A DNA stretch of 64,000 bases, from the NCBI RefSeq assembly GCF_005938745.2, contig NZ_VCBX02000001.1, forward strand, positions 2,700,001 to 2,764,000, given 5' to 3'. This DNA comes from Rhodococcus sp. KBS0724 (GTDB lineage Bacteria > Actinomycetota > Actinomycetes > Mycobacteriales > Mycobacteriaceae). The position numbers were made by a program, and so were the translations under genes. Below the pieces are notes generated by a model that was given only the letters and a program-made list of their open reading frames with translations, had not been told where the DNA came from and searched no databases. Of the stretch, positions 40,549 to 50,659 are shown piece by piece. Within the stretch, counting starts at the first letter, position 1, and every line of letters starts with the position of its first letter.

Positions 40549-42147
40549 GTGTCACTGATCGACGAAAAGACCCCCACCGCGCCTTCGGCTACCACCACTG
40601 AGGCGTCGGCTTCCAACACCGCTGAGGCGTCGGTATCCGACGCAGCGCCTCCTGCCCGCACCTACGAAGTGCGGACTCACGGCTGCCAGATGAATGTCCA
40701 CGATTCCGAGCGCCTGTCGGGACTTCTCGAAGATGCGGGTTATCGCAAGGTGGAGTCCGGCGTCGATCCCGATCTGGTGGTCTTCAACACCTGTGCCGTC
40801 CGCGAGAATGCCGACAACAAACTGTACGGAACACTCGGTATGTTGGCGCAGAACAAGAAGGCCAAGCCAGACATGCAGATTGCTGTCGGTGGATGCCTTG
40901 CGCAGAAGGACCGCGAGACCGTCGTCAAGCGGGCGCCGATCGTCGACGTGGTCTTCGGGACGCACAACATCGGTTCGCTGCCTGCGCTACTCGACCGCGC
41001 GCGCCACAATCAGCGGGCCGAGGTCGAAATCCTCGACGCGCTGGAGGCGTTTCCGTCGACACTGCCGGCGAAGCGTGAATCTGCTTATGCCGGTTGGGTT
41101 TCCATCTCCGTTGGCTGCAACAATACTTGCACGTTCTGTATCGTCCCCGCCCTGCGCGGCAAGGAAGTTGATCGCCGTCCGGGCGACATCCTGGCCGAGG
41201 TGCAGGCGCTGGTGAACGAAGGCGTGTCCGAGGTGACATTGCTCGGTCAGAACGTCAACGCTTACGGCGTGTCCTTTGCCGATCCCGAGCAACCGCGCGA
41301 CCGCGGGGCTTTTGCGTCCCTGCTGAAGGCCTGCGGAAACATCGAGGGGCTCGAGCGCGTCCGGTTCACATCGCCGCACCCCGCGGAATTCACCGACGAT
41401 GTCATCGAGGCTATGGCGACCACTGCCAACGTGTGCCCGCAGTTGCACATGCCGTTGCAGTCCGGGTCCGACAAGGTCCTCAAGGCGATGAAGCGGTCCT
41501 ACCGCAAGTCCAAGTATCTCGGAATCATCGAGAAGGTGCGGGCCGCAATGCCACACGCCGCGATCACCACGGACATCATCGTGGGCTTCCCTGGCGAAAC
41601 CGAAGAGGACTTCCAGGAAACCCTCGATGTCGTACGCAAGGCACGGTTCTCGAACGCGTACACGTTCCAGTACTCCATCCGCCCCGGCACTCCGGCAGCA
41701 GAGATGGAAGACCAGATCCCCAAGGACGTGGTCCAGGAACGCTACGTGAGACTTCTGGCGGTGCAGGAAGAAGTCAACATCGAAGAGAACCGCAAACTCG
41801 TGGGCACCGAAGTGGAGCTCCTTGTTGCTGCCGGTGAAGGCCGTAAGAATGCGGCCACACACCGAATGAGTGGTCGCGCCCGTGACGGTCGGTTGGTGCA
41901 TTTCCGGCCCGAAGGCAATGTGGACTCCTCGATTCGCCCCGGTGACGTCGTGACCGTAGTCGTCACGCACGGCGCGCCGCACCACCTCGTTGCCGACGAC
42001 GGCGTGCTCACTCACCGGCGCACGCGTGCCGGAGATTCTTTCGACCAGGGGATCACGCCCAAGACCGCACCGATCGGTGTCGGTCTCGGACTGCCGAAGA
42101 TCGGTGCCCCAGCCCCACAACCCGTTCAGATGGGATGCAATTCATGA
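40549..42147 (+). CDS. miaB: tRNA-2-methylthio-N6-dimethylallyladenosine synthase
   Basis: Radical-SAM methylthiotransferase acting on i6A37 of tRNA, downstream of miaA. 532 residues. After about 38 Ala/Ser/Thr residues comes the N-terminal UPF0004 domain ([16 protein letters not shown]) with three cluster cysteines. The radical-SAM motif CNNTCTFC is near residues 189-196, and a TRAM domain follows. The C-terminal 60 residues are an extra tail. Its stop overlaps the next gene's ATG. Confidence 0.96.
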   Translation: MSLIDEKTPTAPSATTTEASASNTAEASVSDAAPPARTYEVRTHGCQMNVHDSERLSGLLEDAGYRKVESGVDPDLVVFNTCAVRENADNKLYGTLGMLAQNKKAKPDMQIAVGGCLAQKDRETVVKRAPIVDVVFGTHNIGSLPALLDRARHNQRAEVEILDALEAFPSTLPAKRESAYAGWVSISVGCNNTCTFCIVPALRGKEVDRRPGDILAEVQALVNEGVSEVTLLGQNVNAYGVSFADPEQPRDRGAFASLLKACGNIEGLERVRFTSPHPAEFTDDVIEAMATTANVCPQLHMPLQSGSDKVLKAMKRSYRKSKYLGIIEKVRAAMPHAAITTDIIVGFPGETEEDFQETLDVVRKARFSNAYTFQYSIRPGTPAAEMEDQIPKDVVQERYVRLLAVQEEVNIEENRKLVGTEVELLVAAGEGRKNAATHRMSGRARDGRLVHFRPEGNVDSSIRPGDVVTVVVTHGAPHHLVADDGVLTHRRTRAGDSFDQGITPKTAPIGVGLGLPKIGAPAPQPVQMGCNS

Positions 42148-42737
42148 GTTCAGCACACGACAACAGGACGTCGCCTTCCGGCGACGACGCTTCCTTCGAG
42201 GAATACCGTTCCGATCTGGATGCCGTCGAGCGAAAGATTGCCGGCGAAATCGATCCGGGTGTTCGGGCGATGGTTGTTGCGATAGCCGTTCTGGTGCTCG
42301 TCGGAACGCTTGCGCTTCCGCACGCCGGGGTCGCCAACGGCTGGGATGTCTTGGCGTTCAACCAGGACGCGGTTTCCGAGCGCATCGCGCTGTTCTCGCG
42401 CCTGTATGTGTGGTTTGTTGTGATCTTCGGCATCGGATTCTCGATGCTTGCCTTGGTTACGCGTCGTTGGTCGGTGGCCTGGATCGCGCTGGCCGGTAGT
42501 GCCGTCGCAAGTGCACTCGGCATGATGGCAATTTGGTCGCGTCAGACGATTCCCGAAGCGTTCCACGTAGCCGGACCGTCGATCGGGCTGGTCATCGGCT
42601 GGTTCACGGTCATGTTCTTGACGTTCCACTGGCTCAAGGTCGTCTGGGCGCGCACGACAATCCAGTTGGCTGCCGAGGAACAGCGACGCATCGCTGCCGC
42701 AGAAGCAGAGCAAAACCAGCAGTGGAACGCCGGCTGA
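42144..42737 (+). CDS. Membrane protein of the Rv2732c type
   Basis: 197 residues. Four membrane helices (about 47-70, 85-115, 120-140, 155-175) sit between an acidic N-terminal part and a Glu/Ala/Gln-rich C-terminal helix. The start ATG 42144 overlaps the miaB stop as ATGA; ATG 42135 is in frame. The neighbour of miaB in mycobacteria is a similar conserved membrane protein of unknown function. Confidence 0.75.
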   Translation: MSSAHDNRTSPSGDDASFEEYRSDLDAVERKIAGEIDPGVRAMVVAIAVLVLVGTLALPHAGVANGWDVLAFNQDAVSERIALFSRLYVWFVVIFGIGFSMLALVTRRWSVAWIALAGSAVASALGMMAIWSRQTIPEAFHVAGPSIGLVIGWFTVMFLTFHWLKVVWARTTIQLAAEEQRRIAAAEAEQNQQWNAG

Positions 42738-42773
42738 CCTCGCGGGGCGGGGCCAGCCGACGGGTAAACCCGC

Positions 42774-44174
42774 TCAGTCGTTGACTGCGCCTTCGGCTGC
42801 GTCCGCCCACTCTTGCCACTGCTTGGCCTGAGCGCGCGCCTTCTCCGCATCCTTGGTCTTGCCGGCAGCTTCGGCCTTGGCGGCCTGCTCCTCGAACTGC
42901 GTGACCCGTTCCTTGAACTGGGCTACGCGGGCGAGGGCCTCCGGGTCGGTACGACGCCACTGTGCGTCGACGGCGTCACGGACCTTGCTTTCCAGAGCCC
43001 TGAGCTTTGCCTCGAGATCCTGCATGCGATCGCGCGGGACCTTGCCGATGGCATCCCACTTCTCCTGCAGGTCGCGCAGTGACGCACGGGCACTGTCGAG
43101 GCCGTGCTCGGGATCGATGTTGGCGTGCGAGGCCAGGAGTGCTTCCTTGGCTTTCGCGTTCTCCTCGAACTCTGCGTCACGTTCTGCAGCTGCGGCATTA
43201 CGCGCTGCAAAGAAGACGTCCTGCGCGGTCTTGAACCGTTCCCACAGTGTGTCGTCGGCCTCGCGAGGTGCGCGACCTGCGGCTTTCCACTCGGTGAGAA
43301 GATCGCGGAATTGGCCTGCCGTCGGTCCCCATTCAGTGGACGTCGACAGCTTTTCGGCGCGCTCGACCAGTTCTTCCTTGGTGGAGCGGGCGCTGGCGCG
43401 GTCTCGGTCCAATTCTGCGAAGTGGGCGCCACGTCGACGATTGAAGGATTCGCGGGCTTTGGAGTACCGCTTCCACAGCGCGTCGTCGACCTTACGATCG
43501 ATACCGCGAATGGTCTTCCACTCGTCGAGGATTTCGCGCAGGCGATCGCCGGCGGTCTTCCACTGGGTGGACTGGGTGCCGATCTGTTCTGCCTCGACAG
43601 CAAGGGCTTCCTTGCGTGCAGTGTTGGTTGCCCGCGACTGCTCCTTCTCCTCCTTGGCGTGAGCTGCGGCTTCGTCCGAACCGGCGATGATGTGGTCGAG
43701 GCGTGCGGCAAGCGCGTCGAGATCGCCGATCACTGCTGCGGTGGGAAGCGTTTCCAGAATCGCAACGGCTGCGGCCTTGGTTTTCTTCGCATCACCGGCA
43801 CCGGAGGTCAGGCGCGCTTCGAGGAGAGTGACCTCGGTGGCGAGGTCGTCGTAGCGACGACCGAAGTGGGCCAGGCCCTCGGCGGCGTCACCGGCCTGCC
43901 ACGATCCGATCTGGCGTTCACCGTCAGCGGTCTTCACCCACGCGGTGCCGTCTTCCTCGACGCGGCCGAACTTGCTCGGGTCGCTTGCAGGGGTAGTCGG
44001 TACTGCCGGACGGCTGGCAGCCGGTCCTGGCCGTGGCGCGCCTGGTCGCGGTCCACCTGGTTTCGGAGCGCCGGGTTTCGGCGTCGACGCACTCGGCTTG
44101 GCAGCACCGGGGGTTGGTGTGCCGGGCGTCGAGCTTGTCTCTGTTCCGGTGGTGGGTTCGCTGTTCTCGGTCAT
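42774..44174 (-). CDS. DUF349 coiled-coil protein
   Basis: 466 residues. The N-terminal 70 are Pro/Gly/Lys rich (repeated PKPG and PRPG units). Tandem DUF349 units follow, each with a Trp and the pattern W.A.G..R...DD.LW.R: around [38 protein letters not shown] and a later [12 protein letters not shown]. The rest is long helices with coiled-coil character. Function unknown. ATG 44174 is the first conserved start. It diverges from the LigB-like gene. Confidence 0.85.
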   Translation of the reverse strand: MTENSEPTTGTETSSTPGTPTPGAAKPSASTPKPGAPKPGGPRPGAPRPGPAASRPAVPTTPASDPSKFGRVEEDGTAWVKTADGERQIGSWQAGDAAEGLAHFGRRYDDLATEVTLLEARLTSGAGDAKKTKAAAVAILETLPTAAVIGDLDALAARLDHIIAGSDEAAAHAKEEKEQSRATNTARKEALAVEAEQIGTQSTQWKTAGDRLREILDEWKTIRGIDRKVDDALWKRYSKARESFNRRRGAHFAELDRDRASARSTKEELVERAEKLSTSTEWGPTAGQFRDLLTEWKAAGRAPREADDTLWERFKTAQDVFFAARNAAAAERDAEFEENAKAKEALLASHANIDPEHGLDSARASLRDLQEKWDAIGKVPRDRMQDLEAKLRALESKVRDAVDAQWRRTDPEALARVAQFKERVTQFEEQAAKAEAAGKTKDAEKARAQAKQWQEWADAAEGAVND

Positions 44175-44300
44175 CGGTCCTCGTCTCTGCCGCGCGTCAC
44201 GGCTGCCTGATCGCATTCCTGGTTCCATTGAACCCGGTACTCACGTTCTAGGACTATTGAATCAGGTAACAGGGTGTCAGGTTGTCACCTCGGGTTGGAC

Positions 44301-44306
44301 TAGCGT
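44301..44306 (+). promoter_or_regulatory. -10 element of the LigB-like gene (leaderless type)
   Basis: TAGCGT ends seven bases before GTG 44314. No ribosome binding site is seen. Confidence 0.5.
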
Positions 44307-44313
44307 GGCATCT

Positions 44314-45045
44314 GTGTTCACAGCTGCCGCACTGGTCCCGTCACCCCCACTTCTTGTTCCCCAATTGTCGGGCGACTCGGCTCCGGCCGGCGAGGTCCGA
44401 GCGGCGACGCTCCGGGTAGTTCGGGAACTGGCAGCCACTGCTCCGCGATGGATCGCGGTGGGCGGCGACACCGAGAAAGTCCTGGAAATTGCGGGAACAG
44501 TAGGTGTGGGCCAGGGTGAGGTCGGAACCTTTGCCGGCTTCGGAGCTGATGTCCGCACCCAACTCGACGGTGATGCGCGGGGGCCGGTCAATCCGGAGTT
44601 GCCGTTGGCTGTCTTGGTTGCGGGTTGGCTCCGCGAGCAGAGCGGGCGGGAAGTGTCTGTCGACGTGCACCTGATTTCAACTACCGCGTCGGTGGACGAA
44701 TGTCGCGCACTCGGCGCGAAGCTGCGCGAAATTCTGGACGCCGGAGACGAGCCGGTCGGCCTGCTGGTTCTCGCGGATGGAGCGTCGACCCTCAGTCCCA
44801 AGGCGCCGGGCAGCTTCGACGAGCGGGCAGCGCCAGTCCAGGCAGTGATCGACGCTGCGCTCGGGGCGGGGGATCGGGCGGCTCTTCTGGATCTGGATCC
44901 TGCGCTGTGCGAGGAGATAGGTGCGTCGGGCCGAGCCGTCTGGCAGGTGCTGGCGTCGGTGTTCACCGCGCAACCCGACGCTGTAGTGCACTACAGCAGT
45001 GCACCGCTGGGCGTCGGCTATCACGTCGGGATGTGGCGTCCATGA
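44314..45045 (+). CDS. LigB/MEMO-like protein, probably non-catalytic
   Basis: 243 residues, rich in Ala. The opening [19 protein letters not shown] resembles the class III extradiol dioxygenase/MEMO start, where PHPPLL carries a metal-ligand histidine; here it is PSPPLL. Other expected histidines are few. It precedes miaA with an ATGA overlap, as Rv2728c does in M. tuberculosis. The fold assignment is by resemblance only. The GTG start is fixed by the leaderless promoter spacing. Confidence 0.6.
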   Translation: MFTAAALVPSPPLLVPQLSGDSAPAGEVRAATLRVVRELAATAPRWIAVGGDTEKVLEIAGTVGVGQGEVGTFAGFGADVRTQLDGDARGPVNPELPLAVLVAGWLREQSGREVSVDVHLISTTASVDECRALGAKLREILDAGDEPVGLLVLADGASTLSPKAPGSFDERAAPVQAVIDAALGAGDRAALLDLDPALCEEIGASGRAVWQVLASVFTAQPDAVVHYSSAPLGVGYHVGMWRP

Positions 45046-45968
45046 GCGTCAACGGTGATTGTCGACCCATTGCCGTGGTCGGTCCGACGGCTGCGGGTAA
45101 GTCCGATCTTGCACTCGACCTGGCGCAGGAGTTCGGCGGCGAGATCATCAATATCGACGCGATGCAGCTCTACCGCGGCATGGACATCGGCACTGCAAAA
45201 CTTCCACTCGGTGAACGCCGCGGCATTCCGCATCACCTGCTCGACGTTCTCGACGTCACCGAGACTGCCACGGTGGCGCGGTACCAACATGACGCCATCA
45301 CCATCGCGGAGCGGTTGATGGCGGAGGGGAAAGTGCCCGTCATCGTCGGTGGTTCCATGATGTACGTGCAATCGCTCCTGGACGAGTGGGCCTTCCCGGC
45401 CACCGACCCCGTGGTGCGTGCGCGGTGGGAAGCTGTGCTTGCAGAGGAAGGCATCGCAGCGGTGCATGCCGCGTTGGTGGCGGCGGATCCCGTTGCGGCT
45501 GCGTCGATACTTCCGACCGACGGCCGCCGCATGGTGCGGGCGCTCGAGGTGGTGGAGTTGACCGGACAGCCATTTGCGGCGTCAGCTCCCCAGATCGGTG
45601 AACCTCGTTGGGGTACAAGGATCTTGGGTGTCGATCGGGATACGGAACAGTTGGATGCGCGTATTCGGCTGCGGACGGAGTTGATGTTCGACACCGGATT
45701 GGTCGGTGAGGTCGAGGCGTTGATCGAACGAGGCCTCCGCGACGGCGTGACCGCGCCGCGAGCGATCGGCTATTCGCAGGTGCTGGCTCATCTCGACGGT
45801 GAATACGACCTCGCGGAGGCGCTCGAGCGCACCTTCATCGGGACTCGTCGATACGTTCGGCGTCAGCGGTCGTGGTTCCGTCGCGATGCGCGAGTGCAGT
45901 GGCTCGACGGCGGCGCTGACGGTTTGCTGGATGCCGCGCGCTCGGCCGTGCTGGGAGAAATGCACTAG
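45042..45968 (+). CDS. miaA: tRNA dimethylallyltransferase
   Basis: Adds the dimethylallyl group to A37 of tRNAs reading UNN codons, the substrate for MiaB. 308 residues. The P-loop GPTAAGKSD (residues 14-22), [15 protein letters not shown] and the [14 protein letters not shown] stretch are typical, as is the C-terminal [17 protein letters not shown] 45042 overlaps the previous stop. Confidence 0.96.
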   Translation: MSVNGDCRPIAVVGPTAAGKSDLALDLAQEFGGEIINIDAMQLYRGMDIGTAKLPLGERRGIPHHLLDVLDVTETATVARYQHDAITIAERLMAEGKVPVIVGGSMMYVQSLLDEWAFPATDPVVRARWEAVLAEEGIAAVHAALVAADPVAAASILPTDGRRMVRALEVVELTGQPFAASAPQIGEPRWGTRILGVDRDTEQLDARIRLRTELMFDTGLVGEVEALIERGLRDGVTAPRAIGYSQVLAHLDGEYDLAEALERTFIGTRRYVRRQRSWFRRDARVQWLDGGADGLLDAARSAVLGEMH

Positions 45969-46063
45969 TTGTGCGGACTGTTGTGTAACAAATTCCCGAA
46001 GTCAGCTATCTTACAGTTATGGCTATTGGTTACGATGGCTAGCTGACGAAGGGTGACGAGAAC

Positions 46064-46735
46064 ATGGTGGAGACCGCGGCGCACGCTCGAACGCCCCGCA
46101 AGCACAAGGCAACTCTGCCCCTGATTCTTCTCCTGGTCGTGTTACTGGCAGCGGGTGGAATCCTTGTCTACCTGGCTGTCAGTGCCGCGGGAAAACCGAT
46201 CAGCGCACCATTGCCCGACGCTCCGTTCGAGGTCGGAACAGCGCCGGACCCCGGAATTGTCTGGGCTCCCGTACCGACCGACCTCCCGCCCAACACCCTC
46301 GCGATTCCGGACCTCGACGTGCGAGCCGACATCGTGACCAGCGGTCTGGGCGCCAGTCGCGGCATGATCCTCCCGCATCCCGACAAGGTGTCGCACTTCC
46401 TCAACGACGTGCACTTCGGCGAGCCGGACGGCACGAATCTTGTTGCCGGGCACGTCGACGACGGTGACCGCACCCACGGTGCGCTCTGGCCGTTGCATCA
46501 GATCAAACCGGGAACGCCGATCTACGCCACCGACGACGCGGGCACCATGTACACGTACACCGCGGCGAGTCTGAAGCTCTACGAGAAGGTGGCTTTGCCG
46601 GCTGAGTTCTTCGAGGACACCGGTGCGCCGAGGCTGGTGCTGGTTACCTGCGGCGGCCCGACGGTTCCGGATCCGTCGATGCCCTCCGGTTTCACGTACG
46701 AGCACAACCTGGTGGTCACTGCCTCACCGGCGTAG
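46064..46735 (+). CDS. Class F-like sortase
   Basis: 223 residues: a short basic N-terminus, one membrane anchor (about 20-42) and an extracellular sortase domain. The catalytic histidine is in [10 protein letters not shown] and the cysteine in LVTCGG. The position where class F sortases usually have the arginine (Y-R-x-N) reads YEHN, so the third catalytic residue appears to be lost or moved. It lies between miaA and dapF, which adjoin in mycobacteria, so it is a lineage insertion. No LPXTG-type substrate is seen in the window. TACGAT at 46031-46036 may be the -10 element. Confidence 0.78.
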   Translation: MVETAAHARTPRKHKATLPLILLLVVLLAAGGILVYLAVSAAGKPISAPLPDAPFEVGTAPDPGIVWAPVPTDLPPNTLAIPDLDVRADIVTSGLGASRGMILPHPDKVSHFLNDVHFGEPDGTNLVAGHVDDGDRTHGALWPLHQIKPGTPIYATDDAGTMYTYTAASLKLYEKVALPAEFFEDTGAPRLVLVTCGGPTVPDPSMPSGFTYEHNLVVTASPA

Positions 46736-46753
46736 GGGTCCGGGCGGTCCGGA

Positions 46754-46759
46754 TAAGAT
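46754..46759 (+). promoter_or_regulatory. -10 element of dapF (leaderless type)
   Basis: TAAGAT ends seven bases before ATG 46767, with only 31 bases between the sortase stop and dapF. Confidence 0.55.
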
Positions 46760-46766
46760 AGCGCCC

Positions 46767-47636
46767 ATGGATTTCAGCAAGGGTCACGGCACTCAGAACG
46801 ACTTTGTCGTGCTTCCCGATCTCGATGTCGCGATCGATCTCGCGCCGGCGCGCGTCGCGGCGCTCTGTGACCGTCGTCAGGGATTGGGTGCCGACGGCAT
46901 CCTGCGTGTCGCGCGCGCCGGTGCACTTGCCGACGCTGGTGTCCTGAGCGAGATTCCGGCGGGAATTGCCGCCGACGACTGGTTCATGGACTACCGCAAC
47001 GGCGACGGCTCGATCGCCGAGATGTGCGGAAACGGTGTTCGGGTGTTTGCGCATTACCTGACGGCATCCGGTCTCGAGAACCGTCGCGAGTTCGTCGTCG
47101 GTAGCCGGGCCGGTGCAAGGCCGGTGGTGGTTCATGCCACAGGCGCCACCGCGGGTGATGTCACCGTAGGCATGGGAACTGTCACCGAGTTGGGAACCAG
47201 CAGCGCCAGCATCGAGGGCCGGGCCTTCACCGGTCTGGGAATTGATGTCGGCAATCCGCACTTGGCCTGCGTCGAAAAGGACCTATACGCCGAGCAGTTG
47301 GCTGCGCTGGATCTGTCGATCGCACCGGCATTCGATCCGGCATTCTTCCCGCACGGCGTGAACGTGGAATTCGTGACGCCACTCGAAGACGGTGCCGTCG
47401 GCATGCGCGTGTACGAGCGGGGTGTGGGTGAGACACGTTCGTGTGGAACCGGGACTGTCGCGGCGGCGGCAGCGGCGTTGCGGCACGACGGTCGCAGTGA
47501 GGGCACTGTCACCGTCCGAGTTCTCGGCGGAGAGGTTCAGGTCGCGATCGAGCAGGGTGCCGCTGAGCTTCGCGGACCGTCGGTTCTCCTCGCAACCGGA
47601 TCGATCAGTGACGACTGGTGGCGATCACTCGCATGA
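46767..47636 (+). CDS. dapF: Diaminopimelate epimerase
   Basis: Converts LL- to meso-diaminopimelate for peptidoglycan and lysine. 289 residues, two pseudo-symmetric halves. Catalytic cysteines are in [13 protein letters not shown] (about residue 89) and [15 protein letters not shown] (about 229). ATG 46767 gives the canonical [16 protein letters not shown] start. Confidence 0.96.
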   Translation: MDFSKGHGTQNDFVVLPDLDVAIDLAPARVAALCDRRQGLGADGILRVARAGALADAGVLSEIPAGIAADDWFMDYRNGDGSIAEMCGNGVRVFAHYLTASGLENRREFVVGSRAGARPVVVHATGATAGDVTVGMGTVTELGTSSASIEGRAFTGLGIDVGNPHLACVEKDLYAEQLAALDLSIAPAFDPAFFPHGVNVEFVTPLEDGAVGMRVYERGVGETRSCGTGTVAAAAAALRHDGRSEGTVTVRVLGGEVQVAIEQGAAELRGPSVLLATGSISDDWWRSLA

Positions 47637-47702
47637 GCTGCGTATGCCGTGCGCGAAAAGCGGATGCGCCGCTGTGAGGTTTCGTGGGAACATGGATCTT
47701 GT

Positions 47703-49265
47703 ATGACGAAATCACATGACAATCAAGAATCCACTGCAGACGAGTCTGCAGAATCGTTTGCTGCCGACTCTTCAACTGCAGGCTCCGGCGAGGAGTCAGG
47801 TTACGCAGGCTCCGGCGAGGAGTCCGATTACACAGGCTCCGGCGAGGAGTCAGGTTACGCTGCGTCTTCCGGTTCCGGAACGCCGTCGGTTGGCGAGATG
47901 CAGCTTTCCGAGCGTGGTGCATTGCGCCGCGTTGCGGGACTGTCCACCGAGCTGGAAGACGTCACCGAGGTCGAGTACCGCCAGCTGCGCCTCGAGCGTG
48001 TTGTCCTGGTGGGCGTCTGGACTCAGGGGACGGCGGAGCAGGCAGCGTCCAGTATGGCCGAGTTGGCTGCGCTGGCGGATACGGCCGGTTCCGAGGTTCT
48101 CGACAGTCTCGTTCAGCGCCGCGACAAACCTGACACCGCTACGTACATCGGTTCCGGCAAGTCTCAGGAACTGCGTGAGATGGTGCTCTCGACGGGCGCC
48201 GACACCGTGGTGTGCGACGGTGAATTGACACCCGCGCAGCTCACGGCGCTGGAGAAGATCGTCAAGGTCAAGGTCATCGACCGCACGGCCCTGATTCTCG
48301 ATATCTTTGCTCAGCACGCTACGTCCCGCGAAGGTAAAGCTCAGGTCGCTTTCGCGCAGATGGAGTACATGCTTCCTCGTCTGCGTGGTTGGGGCGAGTC
48401 GATGTCACGCCAGGCCGGTGGTCGCGCCGGCAGTAACGGCGGTGTGGGTCTGCGTGGTCCTGGTGAGACCAAGATCGAAACCGATCGCCGACGCATTCGT
48501 GAGCGCATGGCAAAACTGCGGCGCGAGATCAAGGCCATGAAGGCGGCTCGCGACACCAAGCGGACGCGTCGACTGCGCAGCGACATCCCAGCCGTTGCCA
48601 TCGTCGGCTACACCAATGCCGGTAAGTCGAGCTTGCTCAATTCGCTCACCGGGGCAGGCGTACTGGTGGAAAACGCACTGTTCGCCACCCTGGATCCGAC
48701 TACCCGTCGGGCGTCGCTCGAAGACGGCCGCGAGTACGTCCTGACCGACACCGTTGGTTTTGTTCGGCATCTTCCCACCCAGTTGATCGAGGCATTCCGC
48801 TCGACACTGGAAGAGGTTGCCGACGCAGATCTGCTGATGCACGTCGTGGACGGTTCCGACGCGTTGCCCACCGAACAGATCAAAGCTGTTCGGGAAGTGA
48901 TCACGGACGTTCTGCGCGAAACCGATTCGCCGGCGCCGCCGGAGTTGATCGTGGTGAACAAGATCGACGCCGCAGATCCGGTCACGCTCACGCAGTTGCG
49001 TGCATTGCTTCCCGGCGCTGTGTTCGTCTCGGCCAAGACGGGCGAGGGAATTGCTGAACTGCGGGCACACCTTGCCGAGGTATTGGTGCGCCCCGACGTG
49101 GAAGTCGACGTGCTGGTTCCGTATCACCGCGGTGATCTGATGGCCAAGATCCATTCCGACGGAACAATTCTGGACTCGGCTCACGAAGAGTCAGGCACCA
49201 GAGTTCACGCCCGAGTTCCACAGATGTTGGCATCGGCTTTGGTCGAGTACGCACCGAGTGCGTAG
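47703..49265 (+). CDS. hflX: GTPase HflX
   Basis: Ribosome-associated GTPase that splits stalled or heat-damaged ribosomes. 520 residues. An acidic N-terminal tail of about 60 residues with three GSGEESGYA-like repeats precedes the HflX N-domain (ATYIGSGKSQELREM), the glycine-rich linker (GGVGLRGPGETKIE) and the G domain with G1 GYTNAGKSS, G3 DTVGF and G4 NKID. The stop codon lies in the first copy of a 27-bp tandem duplication. The ATG at 47703 has a weak ribosome binding site. Confidence 0.95.
   Translation: MTKSHDNQESTADESAESFAADSSTAGSGEESGYAGSGEESDYTGSGEESGYAASSGSGTPSVGEMQLSERGALRRVAGLSTELEDVTEVEYRQLRLERVVLVGVWTQGTAEQAASSMAELAALADTAGSEVLDSLVQRRDKPDTATYIGSGKSQELREMVLSTGADTVVCDGELTPAQLTALEKIVKVKVIDRTALILDIFAQHATSREGKAQVAFAQMEYMLPRLRGWGESMSRQAGGRAGSNGGVGLRGPGETKIETDRRRIRERMAKLRREIKAMKAARDTKRTRRLRSDIPAVAIVGYTNAGKSSLLNSLTGAGVLVENALFATLDPTTRRASLEDGREYVLTDTVGFVRHLPTQLIEAFRSTLEEVADADLLMHVVDGSDALPTEQIKAVREVITDVLRETDSPAPPELIVVNKIDAADPVTLTQLRALLPGAVFVSAKTGEGIAELRAHLAEVLVRPDVEVDVLVPYHRGDLMAKIHSDGTILDSAHEESGTRVHARVPQMLASALVEYAPSA
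47781..47861 (+). repeat. 27-bp tandem repeat (three units) in hflX
   Basis: Units at 47781-47807, 47808-47834 and 47835-47861 encode GSGEESGYA, GSGEESDYT and GSGEESGYA. They differ at few bases and keep the frame. Confidence 0.95.
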
Positions 49266-49292
49266 TTGGTCGAGTACGCACCGAGTGCGTAG
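49239..49292 (+). repeat. Exact 27-bp tandem duplication over the hflX stop
   Basis: The 27 bases at 49239-49265, which end with the hflX TAG, are repeated without change at 49266-49292. Each copy contains a GTG (49258 and 49285) in the frame of the next gene. Confidence 0.97.
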
Positions 49293-50313
49293 TTCACTCG
49301 GCATAACCGCCGCGTGCACCGTGCTGGTGGCCCTCCTGTCCGGAAGTGCTGGAGCACAAGCGAATACACCTGTCCCGGAAGCGGGTGTATTCGAACCGCT
49401 CTGCACACCAGCCGATCCCGGACTCGAGGAACTGTCCGGCACGGTCGCCGTCGGTGACCGGATCTATGCCGTCGGCGACAGTGGGAACGACGAAGTAGTC
49501 CTGGAACTGGACGCCGATTGTGTTGTGCACAACCGGATTCCCGTGCCGATCGATCCGTACGACATCGAGGATCTGGCGTATCACGACGGTTCACTGATTC
49601 TCGCGGACATCGGCGACAACCTCCGGACCCGCGAGACCGTTGCGTTCATCACGCTTGACCTCGAGTCGGGTAGCGGCTCGTTGCATCGCGCAACCTACCC
49701 CGACGGACCACACGACGCCGAAGCAGTGCTTGTCGATCGCAATGGTCGCGTCTTTGTGGTGACGAAGGAACTTTTCGGGACGAGCAGCATCTACACCCCA
49801 GCACAGGGGCAGGCCATCTCCGCGCTGGCCGAACCCGGGCCGACACCCCTGACACGAGTCGGAACACTCAGCACCGGGGATGGATCGAGCGCCTCGATGT
49901 TCACGGGCGGCGCTGTATCTCCAGACGGCTCGGTGGTTGCACTGCGGAATTATTCGGACGTCTATCTCTACCGGGTCGGCGACGAAGGAATCGGCGCCGC
50001 ACTCACCGAGGGCCGGCCGCTGCGCATTCCGACCCTGTATCAGCCTCAGGGCGAGTCGGTCACCTTCACTGATGCCGGCGATCTGGTGATCGGTTCCGAG
50101 TCGAGGGGCGGAGCGCTCCCGCCCCTGTACGTGTTGCGCGGCGCTGCCGCGACACTGGCGTCGCAGGACGATGGCGCGTACGTGGCCGACATTTCTGCCG
50201 GCGACCAGGTGGCCGAAGAGCCGAGTAACGCAGCGGTGTGGGGAATTGTCGGCGGCGTGATTGTGCTCGCCATTGGCGGTGGCTTGTTCGTTCGTATTCG
50301 GAAGCGCAGATAG
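49285..50313 (+). CDS. Exported, membrane-anchored protein with propeller-like repeats
   Basis: 342 residues from GTG 49285; GTG 49258 would add nine. A signal peptide is clear from the second GTG (RSSLGITAACTVLVALLSG, cleavage near AQA). The middle contains short beta-strand repeats with Asp/Gly turns (AVGDSGNDEVVLELD, LILADIGDN, GGAVSPDGSVVALRNYSDVYLYRV), suggesting a beta-propeller or esterase-like sheet. One C-terminal membrane helix (about 305-325) is followed by RIRKRR. No catalytic signature was recognised. The two start codons lie in the duplicated 27-bp units. A strong terminator follows. Confidence 0.7.
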   Translation: MRSSLGITAACTVLVALLSGSAGAQANTPVPEAGVFEPLCTPADPGLEELSGTVAVGDRIYAVGDSGNDEVVLELDADCVVHNRIPVPIDPYDIEDLAYHDGSLILADIGDNLRTRETVAFITLDLESGSGSLHRATYPDGPHDAEAVLVDRNGRVFVVTKELFGTSSIYTPAQGQAISALAEPGPTPLTRVGTLSTGDGSSASMFTGGAVSPDGSVVALRNYSDVYLYRVGDEGIGAALTEGRPLRIPTLYQPQGESVTFTDAGDLVIGSESRGGALPPLYVLRGAAATLASQDDGAYVADISAGDQVAEEPSNAAVWGIVGGVIVLAIGGGLFVRIRKRR

Positions 50314-50320
50314 ACAACAC

Positions 50321-50352
50321 AAAGCCGGACGCTCACACGAGCGTCCGGCTTT
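50321..50352. terminator. Bidirectional terminator between the exported protein and ptsH
   Basis: AAAGCCGGACGCTC (50321-50334) and GAGCGTCCGGCTTT (50339-50352) form a perfect 14-bp stem with loop ACAC. A and T ends serve both converging transcripts. Confidence 0.9.
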
Positions 50353-50365
50353 GGCGAAAGCCGAT

Positions 50366-50623
50366 TCAGGCGTCGAGATCGGCAGCAACCAGCTCGGCAA
50401 CCTTCTCGAGAGCGTCGATGTCGTCGGATTCGATGGTGACTTCGGCGCCCTTGGCGGCGCCGAGCGTCATGATCATCAGCGCGGAGCCGGCGTCGACGGG
50501 TTCTTCGCCGGCGACGGCAAGAGTCACGGTGGCTCCGGAGGCGCCCACTGCTTCGGCGATGAGGGCAGCAGGGCGGGCGTGGAGGCCGACTGCGGAACCT
50601 ACGGCAACTGTCTTACTTGGCAT
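50366..50623 (-). CDS. ptsH: Phosphocarrier protein HPr
   Basis: 85 residues. The phosphorylated histidine is in VGLHARPAALI (H15 type). The region equivalent to the regulatory serine reads GSALMIMTLG. Passes phosphate from EI to FruA. GAGGAG stands before ATG 50623. Last gene after fruR-fruK-fruA, 36 bases downstream of fruA. Confidence 0.96.
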   Translation of the reverse strand: MPSKTVAVGSAVGLHARPAALIAEAVGASGATVTLAVAGEEPVDAGSALMIMTLGAAKGAEVTIESDDIDALEKVAELVAADLDA

Positions 50624-50659
50624 GAGAACTCCTCAGGGTGGTGGTGGGTGTGATGTCGA

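Noticed and set aside
42738..42773. Terminator between the miaB-linked membrane protein gene and the DUF349 gene
   Set aside because: Only a 5-bp CGGGT/ACCCG pairing is present without a T run; too weak to call.
46020..46043. Seven-codon leader peptide before the sortase gene
   Set aside because: It overlaps the probable -10 element TACGAT, so it would not be transcribed.
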